From Lingula anatina (lineage: Eukaryota > Brachiopoda > Lingulata > Lingulida > Lingulidae): a stretch of 64,000 bases of DNA. The stretch lies in NCBI RefSeq assembly GCF_001039355.2, contig NW_019775791.1, positions 670,038 to 734,037 on the forward strand, read 5' to 3'. Below, one piece after another: positions 22,289 to 34,325 of the stretch (positions are counted from its first letter, which is position 1; every line of letters begins with the position of its first letter). The notes below the pieces were generated by a model, which ran no database searches, was not told where the DNA came from, and was given only the letters and a program-made list of their open reading frames with translations. Position numbers and translations under genes: made by a program.

Positions 22289-25200
22289 AATAAAGTCCCG
22301 TTTGTCGTGTGGGCGTCCAAAATAGTTCCGAACATTGAATTAAACGTTGGTATTATGCATGAACAACCCATTGCTTGTTATGTTATTTTGAGTAAAGGTT
22401 GTTAATGAATTGCTGTAAGGATAATAATATCAAAAGGACATATTTATCGCTGTTCCGGCTCAGCTTATATTAAATCGTGGTATTAAAACGGATAATCTTC
22501 TAATTAATTATGCGCAAACGCCACCTTCACACCTAAGAATCTTCAGTAGGTGTGTATTCGGAAAGAAAGCCCAATCACTGGCATTCAGTTGCAATTCCGG
22601 TGCTTTTAAAACCGACTTGACGTCAGTGCGACGTCTAAATGGCGTGTAGGCGCTTTTTGTCAATTGAAAATTTTTGGAAACGAAAAAGAGACAGTAATTA
22701 GTTTACAGCGTAGCCACTTACCATGCGGTTGCAGTTATATGTATGACGACTAACACAAATATTTCCATCGCTTTCTCTTGCATGTTTTGTGTCAATTATA
22801 AAAATACATTTAAAGATAAAAAACGTAAAGCCAACGTTTGATATAAGTACGACCACATTTTTCTTGGCAGGCATTGTCAGTACCTCCAATTAATTTCGTG
22901 ACATACCTTACTGTTAAATTCTTATTTATATTACGACAATTTTCTCCGCCAGTAGACAATATTTTTTAAGTCCAATATGATTACAAGCAATGTAGATATT
23001 TCTCTTATATCCCCTGACGTCATGGCGTTACGCAAAGACCATTCCACACGTAAGTGCATCATGAAGTACATGAGCATTGCATAAAGGTACCCTGTCCTGG
23101 ATTTACAATCCTGAATGAATTTTCCTGGGGAAAAAGAAATTTTCATTTTTAGGTTTCTCCCTGCACTTGGGTTGTGTTGAATGTTTCATTCTGTTTTTGA
23201 TTTGATGATTTCGTTCTAAATTTACTGAGCAGTCGTTAAGAACGCCTTGTCTTTTTGTACATTGCAGAAGATACTATCCACAGGTGCTTTAATTTGAGGG
23301 GTTTTATAGTTTTTAATTTGGAAACATAAGCAACTTTGCAGGATATATAGACCTAGAAAATATGACTTTGGGGAATTTTCAAACCCGTATAGTGTACCTT
23401 TAATAGATACCTTTTAATAAAAATTGACCTTTTCTGCGTTTGCCTCTGTGTGGCCTATTGCTCTACCAAGATTTGATAACAAGTATTGGCAGGCAATGTT
23501 TTACGGGTTCTGTAAAGTCTCTGTAAGAGGATAATTGATGCTCAAAGGACGTGTTTCATATTTAGAATTTAGAAATATTTGCACCACTGCCACGAAAGAA
23601 ATAAAATTCAAATGGGGTTCCAGTGGTACTATTGATGATCGTTGTTTGTATTGGTTGTACTCCAAAATGTGTATTTTTCCGAAGCATACCTGGTGAGCCC
23701 CGTCTTGACCGATAGCTGCCTGAACACAAGTTATGTATTCCTAATCACGAGGCATTCTTTTGGTGTGGTTCGACTCAAATCGAATGTGTTTTGCCGTCAA
23801 TCTTTGAAATGCGATGCACTGTGTTGTTTCCATACTCAGTGTACACATATAGAAATTGGTTTATTGGTTCTTTTTTTTTAATTCCAGGAAGGAATGTTAG
23901 GGCAGTTTCAATAATTAAGTTGCCTTAGAAACAAGTTGGTCATTTTCAGTTAATAAAATTCCCGTTTATTAATTTTTCTCGGCGCACTTTTATTCTATTA
24001 GCTCAGGAATAAAAGAAACGCGCACTGTGGAGACTTAGGTGACAATGAAAAGAAAGATGGAACTGTGACTGCAAAGTACACAAATCCCTTTCTTTATACT
24101 TAAACAAGACAAAAGGGGCGATAAGAGTTACCAACACTTTTCCCCTTTTCCTTCTGTGAATATTTTACCGCTCCAGAAAATCACCTTTGGTGAACAAAGA
24201 CAAGTATTCTGAGCTCTCTCACATTGAAGCATTTTAAGAGAATTTTTGATTTTATCTTTGGTTTTAATATACTGTTTACTTTTTAGATTGAACAACGCAA
24301 AAACAGAGGAGAATTGAAAGCCGCCCGGCACCATCGTCTTCAGTGCAGTTACGACTCCCCAAGACATCATTTGAGCTCTGAAAATTTGCTCTCTGCCACC
24401 AAGATATCGACAAGTGCCAAGCGTTGGTATGTACACATACATGTATAGTTCATCATTGAAAAAGATGTATGTTTTAAAGAAAACTGGTTTTAAAACGAAT
24501 ATTAAAAGTAATCAATACACCTGTATGAATACAATAAAAGGTGATTAAAACTTATGAAAATACATTAGGAAAGACAGTACAATTATAAGTCACACCGTAT
24601 ATGGCCGGGTATCCCGTGTTTATTGTCATCTTTAGCAAAGTAGCAAAAAATTTAGAAATCAACCGTTATAATTTATCTGGCCAGATATCGGTCCTTACTG
24701 TTGTCCCCTGGCATCATTTTAGTATAATATTTATAGACATTAACCACAAAGTCTGTAATGCGACTTCATGGACAAGAGGTTTAATGGTTTATAGCGTCTC
24801 AGCCAAAAACGTTAAGCAGCTGCAATTGTGACAGAAAATTGACCAAGGTTTGCACAATCCGTTTAAAATTTATTTTCACGCTTTCTTTTCGGTTTTATGG
24901 TCACTTGTTTATTGGCTGACAAAAACAAAGCAACAAGTCATATCCTGCAATCATTCTGGATTATTCTCGTTTAAAGCTTTCTCTTAAAGCTTAAAAGCAC
25001 GTCATTTGTCGTGTTTCAATTGTTTTATTTGATAGATTTAAGCCACCTCCCATCACGTTTTGTTCTAGTGATTATGTGACTTTCTCGAAATCATAAGAAA
25101 TATGTAGGTGAAAAAATTTGTTTAGTAATTCAAGCAATTATTTGAGCTGTTAGTGGATCGTTTCTGTTTCACAGCTATTTAAACGTGACAATAACATATT

Positions 25201-28200
25201 ATCTTTGTTTATCTGACGTCTTTGAATCCCCTGATTCTCATGTGTTGCGGTAAAAGTGTGAAACATGCCGATAGTTGTGCGGTGTAGTTAAAAAGGAAAC
25301 GTGACTTTTTGGGACGCCTAAAAACGAATGCAAGGATAATTTTTAGTCATTTTCAATATTTTATCCGTTGTTTTAATACTTCAGTGTTCAACAAGAGAAT
25401 TATTTCTTGAAATTATACACGTGTATTGGTTACTTAAAGACCTTGAGCGTGCAGAGCGTGACTGCAGGGGCAGAAAAACACGGCAGACGGGATGTATAGG
25501 GACAACATGAATCAGACATTAGGCTAAACCGTTTACCTGTCACTAAACCGGGATTTGTCCTTAAAATTATCATTCTAAAATATAAATGAAATAGTAACAA
25601 CAGCCCATAAGGAAGTAGAGAGCTGTGGACGAGAAAGCTTCTGTTTCAGGGCCAAGCCGATTCCCATGAGTTTGTTCAATTTATGTTAATAAACATCTAC
25701 TCTTTTCCCAACTTAAATAAAGGGAAAATTAATGAAAAGAAAAAAACAATGAGCTGTTGTATGCAGACATTTATGTAATTTACTTTGATCATGGATATGA
25801 ATAATTCCGTGACAGTATATACCAGATCTGTCAGTTGAGGACATGTCCAGTTCCTCGCACAATGCTGCCGTATGACACCCATTCTGGTGGCCTTCCTCGG
25901 TAGCCGACCTTTGATAGCGTACATGTAAGATCAACAAATTGATCGCTCCTTGAAAACTGATCATTTCTCGCTGTGCAGTTTGTATAGACTTATAAGCCAT
26001 CACTAGCCGCCTCCGCCGTTCTCTTTCCTAGTGACGCAATGAGTAGGTTTGTCACGTGTGACGTGCGCGTGTCACTCACCCCAGGGGGCAGGGTTGTCTT
26101 ATCAAGGCGAGATCAAACAGCTTACTCACTATAGGAAGATAGAAACAAAACGAAATAGATAATATCGTCTTAACGACGGCGATTAGGATGGTTAAATGCG
26201 AAAAATGGAGAATGATCATGACATGGATTGATTCTTTCTCAGCTCAGATTGGTGGTAATGGGCCCATTGCGACTGCTATTCTACATTCTGATATTATATG
26301 ATAAATGATACAAGCACCCAGTGCCCGTTATCTGTTTGTATATTGCCGCGTGTGTCTTTGAAAACTGTAGGGAATGCCTAAATGACGCTGTTATCTCAAA
26401 AACAGAGCAGTTCTTGAGGGAGATTGTTAGAGCGACGGAAAACATTCTTTAAACTCTTATCTGGTTCTCGGTCCTCCTTAATGTTCTAAACGATGTCGTT
26501 GTAAACGTTCTTGCTCTGTGTTGACCTGCAGTAATGGGTAACACAGTGGATTTCGTATCTACCAACGTCCCTCTTAATCCGTTTCTAATGACTGTAGAAG
26601 CACGTTGACTTCATTCATCATACAGCCTTCTTTAAGATATCTCCTCAGAAAAGTCCTCTTGTGTATATCGTGTTAATGTCAGCGAGCAAATTCTTAATCC
26701 AACGTAACAAAGACAAATGTGCTATCGTATCGCAGTGAAACATACTCGCAGAAATAATTCCAATAGGATTTAAACAGCATGCTCGGATTTCAAACGAACC
26801 ATCGATGGAATTATATGTGTTCCATATTTTGTACTTTGTTATTTATGATATCACAGATAGTTTCTTAAATTCTTTGTCAAATTTTTTAACATTTTGTATG
26901 TAGTTTTTGTTCAGACCCATTGGTCATTTGCAGTTTTGGCAGTAGTTTGTAGGAATGGTTTGAATTATATTTATATTAATAGTGCGTGTCTTGATCGAGC
27001 ATCGGCCATTTTTGGGAATGATGTGGCATTTCAGAATAATCAGTATACTTCTTTTATGGCCAGGCTTTTGTCTCTGTCGATAGCTAATAATACATACGTA
27101 TGTAAGGTGTTGTCTGAATGTTTTTATTTCCGTTCTGAATTAAATTTGCACAGGACGAAATTAAAAAAAAAAAACTATCATGTAATCCAAAAGAGGCTGA
27201 GCGTATTTACAAGCCTTAGTAAGCCCTAAAACCTCCGTTTGTAGTTTGTTAGAATACTACTGTAACTCTTAGTAATAACATCAATCTTTTGTACTTTTGA
27301 TGTGCTCTATATGCTGGTCAATACATCTTCATAACGTTTTATCTTCTCACGTTAATATCTACACCAATTTCAAACGATGCTAACAGCATGGGATAGATGT
27401 GAAGGTTCTTTTTCTTTTTCAACAGAAAGTATTTACTTGCAGGTTTTCCCCTTCCAACTGGTCGATCACAGTGTTGTTTGTGAAGAAAAATTCTATTTTC
27501 TTTTCAAGTAATTATTTGATTATTAATGAAGGTGGCAACTGCACAAGCTATGGATAGCTGACTACGACTTTCCTGTTTGACTCTTAAGTAATTTTTTTCT
27601 GTTTTTACAAAACAGGTGTATATAAGGGATAGAACTCAATTTACCATCGCCTTCTTCTGGGCAAAAAAGGAAAGCATCCATAGGAAACTATTCATTAATA
27701 AAGCCAATCACCTTCTTATAATCCCACCCGCGTTTTTGGGCAAATGAGTAGATTTTTCCTCTGTGGTCCCGACTGTGCTATTAAAGTGATGACAGGGACG
27801 CCGTGAGATACTAAAACCTTTACTTCTTACCATGTCTATGTATTGACGTACAAAATGTCAGGAAATATTCCATACCATAGCGTGCTCACGGAGCCCGTGG
27901 CGTTTGCTTGAAGATTAATTTAGTTCGCACAGATTTGTTTCCCAATCAGAACGCTGGCGTAGTAATGTAGTTGGACACCTCTACAGAATATTCCTACGGC
28001 TCTTTGTGGAACGCGTGGCAATTAGGATAATGAGGCGACGAGAAGGAACCTGAAAAAGTTATTGATAAGTAGCTTATCAGAAGTGAACAAAAGATTTCCC
28101 TTTTCTAATGGCAATGTGCCCTTGCATAAATGTCTGCTTCTAATTAGAGTTATTTGAATTCTCTTCTGAACATCTCCCTATTCTAGCTAACTAAATACAG

Positions 28201-30959
28201 AAGAAGTCCTGCAAGAAGTTCTACGTGCTAAATAACTGATTTTCTTCAATTACAAATACTTTGATAAAAAACAACTTCTTGCAATTTTGTCTTAGCGCTT
28301 TATTGTACAGAGCATGTAGGCTTCAGATTTCAAATAAACTTTATCAAATAAGTTAAGACAATATCCCCCCAGAGTCTATTTGTTATGTTCCATTGACCAA
28401 AGTGTGTGATCAAATCTAATGAGAAGATGTTTTGAGAGGAGCACGAAGCCAAATTGGATAATGTTATATTCAATACAAATCCAGATCCTTGTCTAATAGA
28501 ATTATTGCAAGCAATGATTATCATTACCCCCAGGAAAGTAAATCCATCTAATTAATAACACAGGCTTTGTATCAGGAAACCCCCATTTCTGATTAAACAT
28601 AAACGCTAATATAAAGAATAATAGCCTAGAAAATTAGTTGAAAAAGAATCTATTTGCCTCATTTGAGAACATCTGTACGATGGTAGTTTTTGTAACTTTG
28701 TTAAATTCACACGTATCACCCTGTCCAATGGCCGTGACTGGCTCGCGTCTGGCGTCAGGGTGAATAGAACAGTGCAAGACATGTACTGTAGGCTAATTCT
28801 ACTTGAGATTAAACTGATTTGTTGATTCTGATCAACTTCAAGCCAATAATTGCATTACCGAATGTCGTGAACTTTACATGAAGCATATAATTTATTTTCT
28901 TTTCGTTGGGTGAATGCCTTACATATTTGGCGTAGAAATTTGATGTTGGAGTAAAGTTTTATGGTTCATATTGTAGACGTTCATAATCCTATCACGTACG
29001 CGAAATGCGCCTTCCTTGTAGACTTTCATACTGCAAGAAAAAAATTTAAGACCCACCGTGTAGACATGGCATTAAATTATCTCAGATAATGCTATTGATC
29101 ACGACGGCAAAGACATGGTGTATTTTGCTTAAATCTTGTTTTTCTCCAAAGAGTCGCCACAATTAGATCAGCACATATATACATCAGATCATTTTCGCTG
29201 GGAATTCTGATAATACATTCGGCGGAGAAGAAAAGTAATGGCAATGAGAAGGCTCTGGTCAACTTTGATTAAGAATACGTTTCCCCTTTTTGCTATAAAC
29301 CTTCATTCCCGTGTAAAGTGTATATTTGCAAACATTCTCTAATATGATATTTTCAACCGTATGTTTACCAGATTCGTACGTTAATTATATATATATAGGC
29401 AAATGATGAAAGGTAAAAACTGTTTCTTTTGAGCAGTGATGAAGAAAGCTCTGTTCTTAAAGCCTAAAAGAGTCCTACAATGTCGAGTCATACTTCAGGG
29501 GTTCTTCAGACAATTTCTACCGATACGTTTCACCTGCAAGATTTTGAAAGCAGTGAATGTATTTTATTTGTGTATAATGTGAATAATGGGTTTGCGACTT
29601 TTTTAGATGAACAATGAGTATGTTAGATGATTAATGAGTTTGTGACTTTTTTACGCCGAGTTTGTGTCAGCAGCAGTGGTTTTGGAGGTTAAGATTTGAT
29701 TGATTACAGTAGAAGAATAAGGAACACACAGATAGGTATAAAACATATATTATTGTGGACATAATGATAAGTGTTAAAACGGTTGAAAACCAATAATAAA
29801 ACTGCCACAACATAGCGACTTTGATCTGCTTTGTTATGTTCGCGAAAAGGATCAATTCAGTGCTCTTAGTACATATCCACTATATATGATTTTTAGTAAA
29901 CACGCCTCTCAACTCAATCTGCAGGTAAAGAAGTATTGAAAGAAGCACATTTGCTTACGCTCTAAATATATATATTTTACGAGGCATAAAACAGTATCAA
30001 AACGTGAAAAGCAGCGCTCCTAATACCGTGTATTGATTCTGTATTTTTGCTATATGTATTTCGTGTTGACAAGTAAGGTAAATTGTTTTGTTATTGCATT
30101 TTAAACAAACCAACTCAAGGTTAGCCACAACCAGGCGCTTATGTATGTTTTACCGTTTCACTCTTTTTGTGAAATAACAAATAACCCATCCTACCATGTG
30201 GATAAATGCAGTGTTGTAACAATTGTTATAATGGTCGGTTACATCGCTGTCAGGATGACACTTTTTATCTGGAAGCAGGTATACACATATTTGTTTGTGT
30301 TTAGGAAAACGTAGACCTGTTTATATAAAGCAAACATGAACATATACAGGTAATCGTGGAGGAATAACTCAGGGGTCAATTGAATTATTATATTAGAACA
30401 CGTCAATTTATTGTTTAAGATAATCAGGAAAAACGCACCGCTTGCAACCGGTTAGAATGCCGATTTGATATAAATTGATAAGCATAATAAAAGGATTATT
30501 TTTTACTGCCAGGGAAACACAATAATTTCAAATAAATCTTCTTCCTGGACTTCTAGATTTAAAATTTTCAAATAAGCTTTTTGGAATTGACATGCAATTA
30601 ATTAGAAATGCATGCAACTAAAATGAGATATATTAACGATGTACAGCATTATAAAAGTATATAATGTCTCCATCCATATGCGTACACAAGCCCATACATG
30701 TCTTATAAATAAAAGAAGTGGTTTGAAATCTCATGTACATATACTCTACCCGCGTCAATAAGCTGATGTGACCAAATGATTTGTAATAATAATAGCTCAG
30801 CCACTTGTAGTGACTTCATGCGCGTCTCCTCAGATAGCAGGAAAAAAAATGAAGACTTGCTAATATAAACCCTTCGCGTCAAAGAAACGCTGCGTTTTTG
30901 AGTAATTGCTCGCGTTCTCCCCGCAGAGGAGTAAACAGTAGCACGGTGCTCTGGGGAAT
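22289..30959. other. Large gene-poor interval
   Basis: I saw no protein family, RNA gene or well-bounded repeat in this 8.7 kb stretch. Frames of 60-111 codons occur at chance level and lack signal peptides, domains or splice context. It may hold regulatory sequence or single exons below my detection. Confidence 0.4.
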
Positions 30960-30985
30960 AGGAGAGCAGCTTTATAATAAGAGGG

Positions 30986-31123
30986 CAGCTGTATATAAGC
31001 TACGAAAAAATCCACAAGCTACATTTAGGGCCAGAAGAGCACAAAGACACCATATTTAGGTAGAACAGGAACCACTTTGGTTGAGGCTAGGGAGAGCACA
31101 GGGATCTGACACGGTGTCTTCGG
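30986..31123 (+). promoter_or_regulatory. Candidate TATA promoter and 5'UTR exon of the FWRIamide gene
   Basis: An E-box cagctg (30986-30991) abuts a TATA motif tatataag (30992-30999). About 125 bases further, tcttcgg|gtaggt (donor at 31123/31124) would end an untranslated first exon. The only good acceptor before the precursor ATG is attacttcag at 33214-33223, giving a 2.1 kb 5'UTR intron. Inferred from motif spacing only. Confidence 0.35.
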
Positions 31124-33245
31124 GTAGGTAGACAAGACACAGTCAAGAATTCTTTTTAAAATTTAGAGACATTATTTTCCATTCTCGTACTTTTAGAAAT
31201 TCTTTTCTCTTTCGAAACAAATTAAATATCAGTCGGATTTTTTATGAATTTTAGACGTTATCCCGCATTCGTTACACATAAACAATCAGATAGTTACGTG
31301 ATTGAGAATAATGATCCCAGATTGCTTTCCCCGCTCTGCAGCACCGCTGAAGGAGGGATCGCTTCGTTTACTAGGGGCGCAATGATACCTAAATGAGGCT
31401 CCAATGATTGAACAAAAGCCTCGTTAAGTTTAGATTTGTCGATGGGTTTTGTGCCAACAGGTGCATTTTGAACATTACTGCATGCGTTGGTATTGGAAAT
31501 GCTGCTTTTTATAGCGATTTTCATCCTTGGACATACATTCATCTAGAATCTTCGGCTATGAATTGTTAAGTTTATATTTTTCAATTTACATCTAAATTTT
31601 AAAAGCTGGTCATGTCTCTGGTTGTAAGAAACTATTCAGAACTTGACCATTTAAGGACATTTTCCAGGAAGAAGGAAGAAAATATGATTGTAATTACACC
31701 GTTGGCTCAAGTTGTTCTTGCCGTTAACCCCCGGGGCTACATGACAGCCAGGTGTAATCATAATATCTACTTCTAATAGTTTGTCTTAAAGCGATTTTAG
31801 TTCAAACTATGCTGGATGCAGTACATGGCAGGGGATTGGGAATCCTTCCATACCTTTCTTCAGAAACCCAATCAACTCTATGTTTCGTTACTGTGTTTTT
31901 AGGGATACAATTCGTTTGAAACAGTGGGCATTGGTTATTAATGATGATGAGATTATTGTAGGGCTATTTGTTTCTCAATTAAGTCTAAACTGTTGTTTAG
32001 TACCTGACTGATAATCTGACACGCCAGCCCGAATTGTAGTTAGTGGCATTCGTTATAATTGAAGAAGGCAACGATAGCGTGACGGATGATTAAGCCGTGA
32101 AAAGATTCCGGTAAGCTTTATGTGGCATTTAACACGCCACGTATGAAATGTTAAGATAGGAGGATTATCTGTAATCCAAAAGAACTACACCGAAATACGT
32201 GTCTCAAAATCACAGCAGATAGCGAAAACTTTCGGTTAAGAATGTAGAAACCTGAAAATGAATCCAATAAACGCCAATGATTAAAAATTCAAAGTACATT
32301 TATACATACACAAAGGTAATAGTTAGCGCTCGTAACGGTGAATTGTGAAAAAGTGTGTGTAAAACCCAATTAGAACATCCGAAATTTCAATTACACTTTA
32401 AATACCGTGTAAAGGTCGAAATGACCATATGAAGTTCTTTTTCTTATGTTTTTATGCGCGACACGTATTCCTTTAATTCATTCATATCTTAATCATTTCA
32501 GTTATTTAATCCCACAGATATATGTATAAACCGCCACACCCAACGTGAAAACGTGGCGCCATTCTAGTTCTTTCAGAAACGCAAGCGCATTAAAAACATA
32601 TTATGTAAACGCAGTCAAATTATCGTCAGTTACAAGTGCCAAAAAGTTCATTGGCCGTCAGATAATTGCATCTGTGACGTGTGCTCAGGTTTGTGCCCAC
32701 GTGCACGTAATAGACAAGCTTTTCTGTTGTTTTATTGGAATTTTAGATTAGCGGAGTTCTTAAATCGTTTCAACGCTTCCTTGTTTCTTTATGTGTAATA
32801 TAATGCCCATGCCTACAGGTATAGTGGTGCGGTTCGCTACGGCCATCATTAATTATACAAGTAGGTGTTCTGGTTTGCGTGACTTGTATAAAAGCTGAGA
32901 GATGTTCAGTATGTTTCACTGAGAAATAAATCAGTGGATGTATTGAACCCAAGTAGCTTGTTTTTACCAGGCCAGGGAGCGAGGTGACTTGGGAAGGGGT
33001 GTTGTTCAAGAAGCCGACAGAGGCTCCGTAGATTATCAAACGGTGAATTACTTTTTATTGTATGAACACTAGCTTCCAGATTGAATCGGGCGATCATCAC
33101 TGACACTTATTAACCTCGACAAGTTGGTTCGACGTTAGTGGCTATCTTTTTGCCTTATTACCCATGATCTCACAAGGGGGAATTGTAGTGATTAATGTGT
33201 TTTTTCATTGACTATTACTTCAGGAACACGCGTGCCAAGCTGAAC

Positions 33246-34325
33246 ATGCCGGCTCAACGAGAGGTGCTCTTTTCGATCATCTTCTTCGTACTGCTGTTTG
33301 CTCAACAACTGACTTTAGCCGCCGACACAGATACTAACGAAGAATGTTCTAAGAAATGTTCTGATGACTTTGATAGAATTGAGTGTTTGAAGATTTGTGT
33401 TTCTAACTCAAATTCAACTGAGAACGACGATGACGACGAAAAAAGAAGCGCGTTTTGGAGGATAGGGCGTGGAGACGATAAGAAAAGTGCATTTTGGAGA
33501 ATTGGTCGAGGTGGCGAGGACATGACCGATAGTGACAATGAGAGGAAAAAGGCTTTCTGGAGAATAGGAAGAGACCCAAATAAGAAAAGTGCCTTTTGGA
33601 GAATTGGTCGATCGGACAATGATAATGACGAATCCAAGAAAAGCGCTTTCTGGAGAATCGGTCGAGCGGACCAAGAGGACGCCCCGCAGAAGAAGAGCGC
33701 CTTCTGGAGAATAGGCAGATCTGATCCGTTCGACAAGAGGGGCGCATTTTGGAGAATCGGCAAGAAAAGTGCGTTTTGGAGAATTGGGAAAAAAGAGGAC
33801 TATGGTAGTGAACACGACGACGACGATAAAAGAAGTGCCTTTTGGAGAATTGGAAAACGAAATGACGACAAAGACATGAAAAAGAGTGCGTTTTGGAGAA
33901 TCGGACGCAACGAGGCTAACTCTCATACTGACGATGAAGATAAGAAAAGCGCTTTCTGGCGAATAGGTAAGAAAAACGGCCACCATATACAGAAACGTGA
34001 TACACCTTTTTGGCGCATCGGTCGCTCAGTAAGCCCCATTTCACCGGGTTTCTTTGATGACAGTGACGATTGGAGAGACGGCCTCGTCGTGGGTGACGAC
34101 GATGATAAGCGCAGTACATTTTGGCGGATAGGAAAGAGGCCAAACACTTTTTGGCGTGTCGGCAGATCAAATGACAAACGGACTTTCTGGCGTATTGGCA
34201 AACGTGACCCATACGGTGATGAGGACCCGACCAAGCGTCTGAACACATTCTGGAGAGTTGGCAGGAGTTTCCCAGCCGACACCGATCATGACTTACAGAT
34301 TCGAAGTTTCTGGAGAATTGGCTAG
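33246..34325 (+). CDS. FWRIamide neuropeptide precursor (17 peptide copies)
   Basis: A 359-residue secreted prepropeptide. I chose the ATG at 33246 rather than 33195 because a splice acceptor (attacttcag) ends at 33223, and this start gives a clean signal peptide (residues 1 to ~26, core LFSIIFFVLLFA, cleavage near LAA). A short leader follows with a twin CxxxC motif, CSKKCSDDFDRIECLKIC (C34, C38, C47, C51). Then come 17 FWR(I/V)G units: nine SAFWRI, single AFWRI, GAFWRI, DTPFWRI, STFWRI, TFWRI and SFWRI, and two FWRV forms (PNTFWRV, LNTFWRV). Each is flanked by KR/KK and followed by Gly plus a basic site, except the last, which ends in Gly-stop and can be amidated directly. Spacers are Asp/Glu-rich. 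It resembles lophotrochozoan FxRIamide precursors; exact orthology is not proven. Confidence 0.93.
   Translation: MPAQREVLFSIIFFVLLFAQQLTLAADTDTNEECSKKCSDDFDRIECLKICVSNSNSTENDDDDEKRSAFWRIGRGDDKKSAFWRIGRGGEDMTDSDNERKKAFWRIGRDPNKKSAFWRIGRSDNDNDESKKSAFWRIGRADQEDAPQKKSAFWRIGRSDPFDKRGAFWRIGKKSAFWRIGKKEDYGSEHDDDDKRSAFWRIGKRNDDKDMKKSAFWRIGRNEANSHTDDEDKKSAFWRIGKKNGHHIQKRDTPFWRIGRSVSPISPGFFDDSDDWRDGLVVGDDDDKRSTFWRIGKRPNTFWRVGRSNDKRTFWRIGKRDPYGDEDPTKRLNTFWRVGRSFPADTDHDLQIRSFWRIG

Noticed and set aside
24128-24442. 104-codon minus-strand frame
   Set aside because: No signal peptide, domain or splice context; length is expected by chance in this interval.
31294-31542. 82-codon minus-strand frame after an acceptor-like AG
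   Set aside because: Lies within the proposed 5'UTR intron of the FWRIamide gene, has no recognisable domain, and is within chance length.
33302-34282. Several long minus-strand frames (110-190 codons) opposite the FWRIamide precursor
   Set aside because: They are the antisense of the repeated FWRIG units (for example RPILQKALF repeats). The repeat structure keeps them open; the plus-strand product explains the sequence.
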